Source: an uncultured Lachnospiraceae bacterium | Lineage (GTDB): Bacteria; Bacillota; Clostridia; Lachnospirales; Lachnospiraceae | NCBI GenBank assembly: GCA_944377405.1 | Contig: CALWES010000004.1 | Coordinates: 100,704-164,703 of the forward strand | Length of the DNA: 64,000 bases | Reading direction: 5' to 3' | Shown: in pieces, positions 61,713 through 64,000 of the stretch | How positions within the stretch are numbered: the first letter of the stretch is position 1 | Layout of the letters: the number at the start of each line of letters is the position of its first letter | The notes under the pieces: generated by a model | The model's input: only the letters and a program-made list of their open reading frames with translations | What the model was told of the DNA's origin: nothing | The model's database searches: none | Position numbers and translations under genes: made by a program

Positions 61713-62750
61713 ATGGAAGAAAACAATTCCAAAAAGGATATTTACATATTAGGGATCGAGAGCTCCTGCGATGAAACGGCAGCAGCGGTGGTAAAGAACG
61801 GAAGGGAGGTCCTTTCCAATATCATCTCCTCCCAGATCGACATCCATACGGTTTACGGAGGCGTGGTGCCGGAGATCGCATCAAGGCTCCATTGCGAGAA
61901 CATCAACGGTGTGATCCGCCTGGCTCTGAAGGAGGCGGGCATGGGTTTTCAGGATATCGATGCCATTGCGGTGACCTACGGCCCCGGCCTTGTGGGAGCC
62001 CTTCTGGTGGGAGTTTCCGAGGCAAAGGCCCTGGCCTATGCCCTGTCGAAGCCCCTGGTGGGAGTCCATCATATCGAGGGACACGTGGCAGCCAACTTCC
62101 TGCAGTACCCGGACCTGGAGCCTCCCTTTGTGTGCCTGATCGTATCCGGAGGACATACCCATCTGGTGATCGTCCGGGATTACGGTTCCTTCGAGATCAT
62201 CGGAAGGAGCCGGGACGATGCTGCGGGAGAAGCCTATGACAAGGTGGCCCGGGCAGTGGGCCTTGGCTATCCGGGAGGACCGAAGGTGGACAGGGCGGCA
62301 AGGGAGGGGAATCCCCTGGCGATCCAGTTCCCCCGGGGAGAGGTCAAGGACCACCCCTACGACTTTACCTTTTCCGGACTGAAATCAGCAGTGCTGAATT
62401 ATATCAACAAAGCCAACATGACCGGTCAGGAGATCAGTGTGCCGGATCTTACGGCCTCTTTCCAGCATGCGGTGGTGGAGTCCCTGGTGCAGCGCACCGT
62501 GGACTGTGCCAGGGCTTATGGATTCAAAAAGGTGGCCATGGCGGGAGGCGTATCCGCCAACAGCGCCCTGCGGGAAGCTATGAAGAAGGCCTGTGAGGCC
62601 CGGGGGATGGAGTGTTATTATCCGGCCCCTGTCTATTGTACCGACAATGGAGCCATGATCGCGGCTGCAGGCTACTATGAATTTCTAAAGGGCGTGCGGT
62701 CCGGAACGGATCTGAACGCAGTGCCGAATCTGAAGCTGGGGGAACGCTGA
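61713..62750 (+). CDS. tsaD: tRNA N6-adenosine threonylcarbamoyltransferase TsaD
   Basis: A 345-residue catalytic subunit of t6A synthesis. The N-terminal [16 protein letters not shown], the metal-binding pair His120/His124 in [38 protein letters not shown] and [12 protein letters not shown] are all present. It starts three bases after the rnz stop, so the cluster tsaE-tsaB-(nfeD-like)-rimI-rnz-tsaD is likely one operon. Confidence 0.97.
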   Translation: MEENNSKKDIYILGIESSCDETAAAVVKNGREVLSNIISSQIDIHTVYGGVVPEIASRLHCENINGVIRLALKEAGMGFQDIDAIAVTYGPGLVGALLVGVSEAKALAYALSKPLVGVHHIEGHVAANFLQYPDLEPPFVCLIVSGGHTHLVIVRDYGSFEIIGRSRDDAAGEAYDKVARAVGLGYPGGPKVDRAAREGNPLAIQFPRGEVKDHPYDFTFSGLKSAVLNYINKANMTGQEISVPDLTASFQHAVVESLVQRTVDCARAYGFKKVAMAGGVSANSALREAMKKACEARGMECYYPAPVYCTDNGAMIAAAGYYEFLKGVRSGTDLNAVPNLKLGER

Positions 62751-62751
62751 T

Positions 62752-63495
62752 ATGCCGGAAGAAGAAAAAAAGAAGATCAAATATACGGCAGTGGTGCTGG
62801 CAGCCGGCAGCGGCAGCCGCATGCACTCCGACATCAAAAAACAGTACATGGAGCTGTCCGGGATCCCGGTGGTGGTCCATAGTCTCCTTCGTTTTGAGAA
62901 AAATGATCTGATCGACTCCGTGATCCTGGTGACCTCCCATGAGGACCTGCAGTATGCCCTGGCCCTGACCCTGCAGTATGGGCTCAGGAAGGTAAAGAAT
63001 ATCGTGGAGGGCGGTAGCCAGAGGTTCCGTTCCGTCTATAACGGGGTAAAGGTGGCCGATGGGGACACGGACTATATCCTGATCCACGACGGGGCAAGGC
63101 CCCTGGTCTCCGACGAACTCATCACAAGGTGCTGCCGGGAGGTGCTTAAGGGAGGCGCCTGCGTGGCGGCGGTGCCCCTGAAGGATACGGTGAAGCGGGC
63201 CGATGGGGAGGGCTTTGCGGCGGAGACCCTGGACCGGTCGTCTCTCTATGCGGTCCAGACCCCCCAGACTTTTTCCTATCCTTTGTTCATGGAGGCCTAC
63301 AGGAAGCTGTTCCAGACCATCCGGGAGTATCACCCGGATGAATCGAAGATCACGGACGACGCCATGATCGTGGAGGGGATGACGGACCGGAAGGTAAGGC
63401 TGATCGAAGGAGATTACCGGAACCTGAAGATCACCACACCGGAGGACATGCTGATCGCAGAAGCCTTTTTACAGGCGGAAAAGGGCGGAAATTAA
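62752..63495 (+). CDS. ispD: 2-C-methyl-D-erythritol 4-phosphate cytidylyltransferase
   Basis: A 247-residue nucleotidyltransferase of the non-mevalonate isoprenoid pathway, joining CTP and MEP. Seen are VVLAAGSGSRMHSDIKKQY (CTP site), GGSQRFRSVYNGV, LIHDGARPLVS, TVKRADGEG, LYAVQTPQTF and TDDAMIVEGM. An extra Lys-rich N-terminus PEEEKKKIK precedes the core. It begins one base after the tsaD stop. No terminator with a clear T run follows. Confidence 0.96.
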   Translation: MPEEEKKKIKYTAVVLAAGSGSRMHSDIKKQYMELSGIPVVVHSLLRFEKNDLIDSVILVTSHEDLQYALALTLQYGLRKVKNIVEGGSQRFRSVYNGVKVADGDTDYILIHDGARPLVSDELITRCCREVLKGGACVAAVPLKDTVKRADGEGFAAETLDRSSLYAVQTPQTFSYPLFMEAYRKLFQTIREYHPDESKITDDAMIVEGMTDRKVRLIEGDYRNLKITTPEDMLIAEAFLQAEKGGN

Positions 63496-63547
63496 TGCGG
63501 GCTGCGGAATCCTTGAAAAAAAAGAAAACAAAATCCCGCAAAACCTC

Positions 63548-63576
63548 TTGACATTTGATTTTGATTTTATTATTAT
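63548..63576 (+). promoter_or_regulatory. Promoter of the tRNA-Ser pair
   Basis: TTGACA (63548-63553), 17 bp, TATTAT (63571-63576), in a T-rich tract of repeated TTGAT/TTAT units. Confidence 0.7.
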
Positions 63577-63611
63577 ATTTGGGCACGCTTGTGAAAGCGG
63601 CGCCCAAAAGT

Positions 63612-63697
63612 GGAAAGGTATCGAAGTGGTCATAACGAGGCGGTCTTGAAAACCGTTTGTCCGCAAGGGCGCGAGGGTTCGAATCCCTCCCTTTCCG
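63612..63697 (+). tRNA. tRNA-Ser (anticodon UGA)
   Basis: An 86-nt tRNA with a long variable arm. Acceptor GGAAAGG pairs with CCTTTCC, the anticodon loop is CTTGAAA on GCGGT/ACCGT, the variable arm is around TTGTCCGCAAGGGCG, and the T-arm carries GGTTCGAATCC. Discriminator G; no CCA encoded. It decodes UCA (and UCG). Confidence 0.95.
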
Positions 63698-63744
63698 TCA
63701 CATGCGTACCCCGCATGGGAATTAAATAATAAAACATTTATTCA

Positions 63745-63833
63745 GCAGAAGTACCCAAGTGGCTGAAGGGGCTCCCCTGGAAAGGGAGTAGACCGTTAAT
63801 AGCGGTGCGAGGGTTCAAATCCCTCCTTCTGCG
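63745..63833 (+). tRNA. tRNA-Ser (anticodon GGA)
   Basis: An 89-nt long-variable-arm tRNA. Acceptor GCAGAAG pairs with CTTCTGC, the anticodon loop is CTGGAAA on CTCCC/GGGAG, the variable arm is TAGACCGTTAATAGCGGTGC, and the T-arm GGTTCAAATCC. Discriminator G; no CCA encoded. It decodes UCU and UCC. Confidence 0.95.
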
Positions 63834-63873
63834 CTGCAGTTTGAAGAGATTCAAAAAAACTGCAAAAAACCTG

Positions 63874-63903
63874 TTGACAAAGAGCGATGAAGTGTGATAA
63901 GAT
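63874..63903 (+). promoter_or_regulatory. Strong promoter, probably of an rRNA operon
   Basis: TTGACA (63874-63879), 18 bp, and extended -10 TGA-TAAGAT (63895-63903). It is followed by a leader that looks like those before 16S rRNA genes. Confidence 0.65.
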
Positions 63904-64000
63904 AATCGGGCTGTCGCCGAGAGGGAGACAGGAAGCACCTTGAGAATTGAAGATAAGAACAGTTAATGCACAGACCCTGAAAATTCGAGAAAAGTGAAAG
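63904..64000 (+). other. Probable 16S rRNA operon leader, cut by the window end
   Basis: The stretch holds CACCTTGAGAATTGAAGATAAG (around 63936-63957; landmark only) and no ORF, resembling the leader that Lachnospiraceae rRNA operons carry before 16S. The mature 16S rRNA itself is not in the window, so this is inference from context, promoter strength and adjacent tRNAs. Confidence 0.5.

Noticed and set aside
63835..63864. Terminator after the second tRNA-Ser
   Set aside because: TGCAGTTTGAA can pair with a downstream copy, but an A run, not a T run, follows on the plus strand.

Overview
The window looks like chromosomal DNA from a gut-type anaerobic Firmicute, most likely a Lachnospiraceae member (order Eubacteriales). 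Supporting signs are the gene order (mraZ-rsmH-ftsL-ftsI-mraY-murD-ftsW-ftsQ-ftsZ; secG-rnr-smpB; relA-MBL-hemZ), Firmicute promoters (TTGACA / extended TGnTATAAT), strong AGGAGG ribosome sites, tRNA genes without encoded CCA, an adhE-type fermentative dehydrogenase, and the tail of a bile-salt-hydrolase-type enzyme at the left edge. G+C is fairly high (mid to upper 50s by eye). The genus is an inference.

Layout. 1-250: tail of a choloylglycine hydrolase. 276-3355: copper-responsive csoR-copA. 3438-3508: tRNA-Gly (minus). 3749-7193: MacAB-like efflux operon. 7298-8974: Na/phosphate symporter with PhoU tail. 9096-12224: glycolytic gap-pgk-tpiA. 12343-14537 (minus): an unknown membrane-anchored protein and rarA. 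14670-17507: uvrA. 17486-18346 (minus): lgt. 18503-19600: ychF. 19934-30089: division and cell-wall (dcw) cluster ending in ftsZ. 30258-33621: class I ribonucleotide reductase nrdA-nrdB. 33656-35221: YggS-type PLP protein and a NYN/OST-HTH protein. 35230-36606 (minus): MATE transporter. 36842-40230: adhE and a small phosphotransferase. 40454-43337: mscL, a 3D-domain protein, recJ. 43415-43488: tRNA-Arg. 43687-46297: threonine-aldolase-type enzyme, thyA, folA. 46338-47084 (minus): rlmB. 47255-54465: deoD, glnS, relA, MBL hydrolase, hemZ. 54503-54622: a putative unannotated small RNA. 54816-58447: hsp20, secG, rnr, smpB. 58504-63495: tsaE-tsaB-nfeD-like-rimI-rnz-tsaD-ispD. 63612-63833: two tRNA-Ser genes. 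63874-64000: what appears to be the promoter and leader of an rRNA operon running off the right edge.

The region is core genome: no insertion sequence, prophage, CRISPR array or defence island was seen. Its interest lies in regulation. Recognisable operators sit exactly on promoters: CsoR-type copper sites (csoR-copA), a LexA-like box (uvrA), four MraZ boxes at 10-bp spacing (mraZ), two NrdR boxes 31 bp apart (nrdAB), two Rex-like boxes (adhE) and a CIRCE element (hsp20). Together they tie DNA precursor supply (nrdAB, thyA, folA), DNA repair (uvrA, recJ, rarA), division, fermentation and heat shock to separate sensors.

The best candidates for something undescribed are the structured small-RNA unit between hemZ and hsp20, a possible internal translation start making a free CopZ chaperone from the 3' end of copA, promoters built into terminators (thyA and the phosphate symporter), and transcripts predicted to have almost no 5' leader (uvrA, tsaE). 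All promoter, operator and start calls were read by eye and are untested.
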